Below are positions 5,702 through 7,359 of a stretch of 7,359 nucleotides of DNA, one piece after another. Within the stretch, counting starts at the first letter, position 1; every line of letters starts with the position of its first letter. Origin of the DNA: an uncultured bacterium. Its GTDB lineage: Bacteria; Cyanobacteriota; Vampirovibrionia; Gastranaerophilales; Gastranaerophilaceae. The notes under the pieces are model-generated. The model was not told where the DNA came from. It searched no databases and was given only the letters and a program-made list of their open reading frames with translations. The position numbers were made by a program, and so were the translations under genes. The stretch is taken from NCBI GenBank assembly GCA_902489575.1, contig CABUAQ010000092.1, forward strand, positions 1 to 7,359. Direction: 5' to 3'.

Positions 5702-7024
5702 TTATAAGTTAGATGAAATGGTCTTTTTTATATATTTAGCAACAGCTTCCCCCATGGAAAAACAACTAGACTGTACTCTTAACGCTCCCTGAGCCATATA
5801 ATCAGCAGAAATTCCCCGCCCAACAACAAATAAATTATCATAATCTTCTGCCATCAAACTTTCAATAGGCAGCTGGTATTCCCCGGTAATTTCAAGTGTT
5901 GAGGTGTTCTTATCTTTTCTGTGAACATCCACAGGATAGTTGGAGATTAATGCAGGATTTTTAAACTTCTTACCGGATTTAAGGTCATCAATTGTGTAAA
6001 CATATTTCCCTCTAATTCTGTTTGAGACTCTAATCCCGAGAGAATCAGCAATGTTTGAAATAAAAGCATTTTCAAACCCCGGCAGGTAAAGTTTACAAAA
6101 TTTTGACAGCCTTAAAATAGCTTCTCTGCCTTCAATAATAGCCTTTGTGGTATCTTTAACAAGATTGGGATTGAGGCTTTCTGCAATTCGAGGGCAGTTA
6201 AAAGCAATAGTATCAGGCATTCCAGCAATAGTAAAGAGCTGAAAATAATTGCTATCAGTGAGTTTTAGTACATTATCGCTAATGGCTTTGTTGAAAATAG
6301 GGGCTAAGGCCCACTGTTTATCAGTATCCCAGGTATATGCTGTAGATACATGCCTTATTCCGTCGATAATGCAGGATGTTGTTACATTTCTATCCTTGTC
6401 AAAATTACAAATCCAATCTGCAAACTTATTTACATTCACACCACTCATCATAAATCTTAAACTCATTGGCTGATAATCAGAATCCATTTCTAAAAATTTG
6501 CAATTTATTTGATTAGCAAAATCGCAATTTCCTGTTGCATCAACAAAGTACTTCGCTTCGATATATACTGATAATGGTTTGTATTTTTCAGTTGAATTGT
6601 TATCTGTATCTACCTGTTCGTTATATACTAATAATATTTCTTTATTTATTTCTACAGAATTGACACTTTTTGAGGAAAACTTAACATCTTTAACCTCTGC
6701 ATTGAATCTGACTTCTACCCCAACATCTTTCATCATTTTATCGAGTACAATTTTCATAAGCTCTGGATTAAACCAGCCCGGATTATTCTGATAAGTAACC
6801 TGTCCGCCCACTTTCCTTAGTTCTCTAATTAAAATATTATAAAAATCAGTGTTAATTTGATGTTCACCAGACATCATAACCGGAACAACTAGACCTGAAG
6901 TTATTGTGCCTCCAAGGTGAATTCCTCTTTCAATCAATAGAGTTTTTAAACCGAGTTTTGCACTCATGTATGCTGCTGAGCAGCCAGCAGTTCCGCCGCC
7001 TACTACAATTACGTCATATTTCAT
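5702..7024 (-). CDS. FAD-dependent oxidoreductase (FAD_oxidored-like)
   Basis: 440 residues, apparently cytoplasmic, no signal peptide. It begins with a Rossmann FAD fold: VIVVGGGTAGCSAA (5-18), the adenine-ribose acid at Glu32 in LLIERG, and HLGGTITSGLV (36-46). Later motifs are FVDATGNCDFA (160-170), GIRVSNRIRGKY (330-341), typical of the FAD_oxidored (PF12831-like) group, and a C-terminal FAD contact NLFVVGRGISADYMAQGALR (397-416). The catalytic substrate is not evident; this family is broad and mostly uncharacterised. A segment around 130-150 (charged, Asn/Thr-rich) looks like a loop insertion. The ATG at 7024 overlaps the upstream methyltransferase stop as ATGA and has CAGGAG five bases upstream, so translation is coupled. 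The neighbour raises, but does not prove, a role in tRNA wobble-uridine modification. It converges with the CoA-disulfide-reductase-like gene, one base between the stops. Confidence 0.85.
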   Translation of the reverse strand: MKYDVIVVGGGTAGCSAAYMSAKLGLKTLLIERGIHLGGTITSGLVVPVMMSGEHQINTDFYNILIRELRKVGGQVTYQNNPGWFNPELMKIVLDKMMKDVGVEVRFNAEVKDVKFSSKSVNSVEINKEILLVYNEQVDTDNNSTEKYKPLSVYIEAKYFVDATGNCDFANQINCKFLEMDSDYQPMSLRFMMSGVNVNKFADWICNFDKDRNVTTSCIIDGIRHVSTAYTWDTDKQWALAPIFNKAISDNVLKLTDSNYFQLFTIAGMPDTIAFNCPRIAESLNPNLVKDTTKAIIEGREAILRLSKFCKLYLPGFENAFISNIADSLGIRVSNRIRGKYVYTIDDLKSGKKFKNPALISNYPVDVHRKDKNTSTLEITGEYQLPIESLMAEDYDNLFVVGRGISADYMAQGALRVQSSCFSMGEAVAKYIKKTISSNL

Positions 7025-7359
7025 ATTGTCTCCTGATGATGTTTTTTATATTTAGTAATAGAAATTCTGTTACTATTTTTTATCTCTAGATTTCTACGGG
7101 CTGTAATCGCCTCATTTTGGTCCGTTAAATTTGTGTCACGATAAAATATACCTCCCGTAGTATTTAATTGTCCAAAATCGTATTGTGAGAGTTGATATTT
7201 TATGAGGTTTACATTTTTTACAGCAACAGTTCCCGTATAAGAGTTTGTGCGTTCATTAAATATATTACCTATGTAAAATCCTGCTTCAATCATAGCAGCT
7301 CGAATTGATGTAGACATTGAATACGTAAGGAGCATTCCGTTGTTATCCAAGTGATTGTA
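7021..7359 (-). CDS. mnmD: MnmD/MnmC2-type tRNA U34 methyltransferase, 3' fragment
   Basis: C-terminal 112 codons; the frame is open through base 7359, so the real start is outside the window and the TTG at 7350 is only an internal leucine codon. GMLLTYSMSTSIRAAMIEAG corresponds to the conserved late part of DUF752/MnmC methyltransferase domains, where TYS..s.vR.aL.eaGF precedes a glycine-rich stretch. TGTVAVKN and the tail GIFYRDTNL then ITARRNLE resemble the C-terminal extension I associate with cyanobacterial members. Known homologues transfer a methyl group from SAM to 5-aminomethyl-(2-thio)uridine at tRNA position 34, giving mnm5(s2)U. The SAM-binding motifs lie upstream and cannot be checked. 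The TGA stop at 7023-7021 overlaps the next gene's ATG. The symbol is provisional, as it rests on motif memory of a fragment. Confidence 0.7.
   Translation of the reverse strand, partial: YNHLDNNGMLLTYSMSTSIRAAMIEAGFYIGNIFNERTNSYTGTVAVKNVNLIKYQLSQYDFGQLNTTGGIFYRDTNLTDQNEAITARRNLEIKNSNRISITKYKKHHQETI
7030..7035 (-). promoter_or_regulatory. Strong Shine-Dalgarno for the FAD oxidoreductase gene
   Basis: On the minus strand this is CAGGAG, five bases before the ATG at 7024 and inside the last codons of the methyltransferase gene. It is the best ribosome site in the window and, with the ATGA overlap, indicates coupled translation of the two genes. Confidence 0.75.

Noticed and set aside
5724..5729. 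T-run just past the flavoprotein stop, as a possible intrinsic terminator
   Set aside because: No complementary stem precedes the run of six Ts, and it lies within the convergent gene's coding sequence.
6579..6791. Ser/Thr-rich plus-strand ORF opposite the FAD oxidoreductase
   Set aside because: Antisense shadow; the low-complexity look reflects the Lys/Asn/Glu codons on the true strand.
1..7359. Defence island, mobile element, CRISPR, tRNA or riboswitch
   Set aside because: Reading both strands showed no transposase, repeat array, tRNA-like cloverleaf or known riboswitch core. The genes are housekeeping or metabolic.

Overview
The window is AT-rich, densely packed bacterial DNA that uses the standard bacterial code, with TGA acting as a stop. 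It looks like ordinary chromosomal housekeeping sequence. I see no mobile element, CRISPR array, tRNA, rRNA or phage gene. The organism cannot be named from the sequence alone. The low GC, the tight gene packing, and a terminal methyltransferase fragment whose tail reminds me of cyanobacterial DUF752 proteins (a GI-x-YRD-x-x-L motif followed by an ARR motif) would fit a non-photosynthetic cyanobacterial relative of the gut Melainabacteria/Gastranaerophilales type. A low-GC Firmicute is the main alternative. This taxonomic reading is inference from memory.

Left part, plus strand (1-2428): the 3' two thirds of polA (DNA polymerase I), whose reading frame runs off the left edge. Its stop overlaps the start of a small exported protein of unknown function. 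Middle left, minus strand (4006-2425): tatD (metal-dependent hydrolase/DNase) followed by an overlapping tlyA (rRNA 2'-O-methyltransferase), probably one transcript from an extended -10 promoter placed so that the tatD message would be leaderless. The exported-protein gene and tlyA converge and share one CTAG for both stop codons.

Middle (4007-4347): a divergent intergenic region of about 340 bases. It holds the tatD promoter, a 13-bp perfect palindrome, a TATAAT candidate promoter facing right, and a 46-codon ORF lying just ahead of the next gene. Right, plus strand (4348-5700): a CoA-disulfide-reductase-like flavoprotein with a single redox cysteine.

Far right, minus strand (7359-5702): the 3' end of an MnmD/MnmC2-type tRNA wobble-uridine methyltransferase. 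An ATGA overlap and a strong Shine-Dalgarno couple it to a FAD-dependent oxidoreductase. This gene converges on the CoA-disulfide-reductase-like gene with one base between the stops.

The most interesting lead is this last pair. A DUF752-type methyltransferase gene immediately followed by an FAD oxidoreductase gene has the same order of activities as the fused bifunctional MnmC of enterobacteria, but the oxidoreductase appears to belong to a different FAD family. It may be a split, non-orthologous MnmC-like module, or simply an operon neighbour of unrelated function. I found no other convincing novel system.
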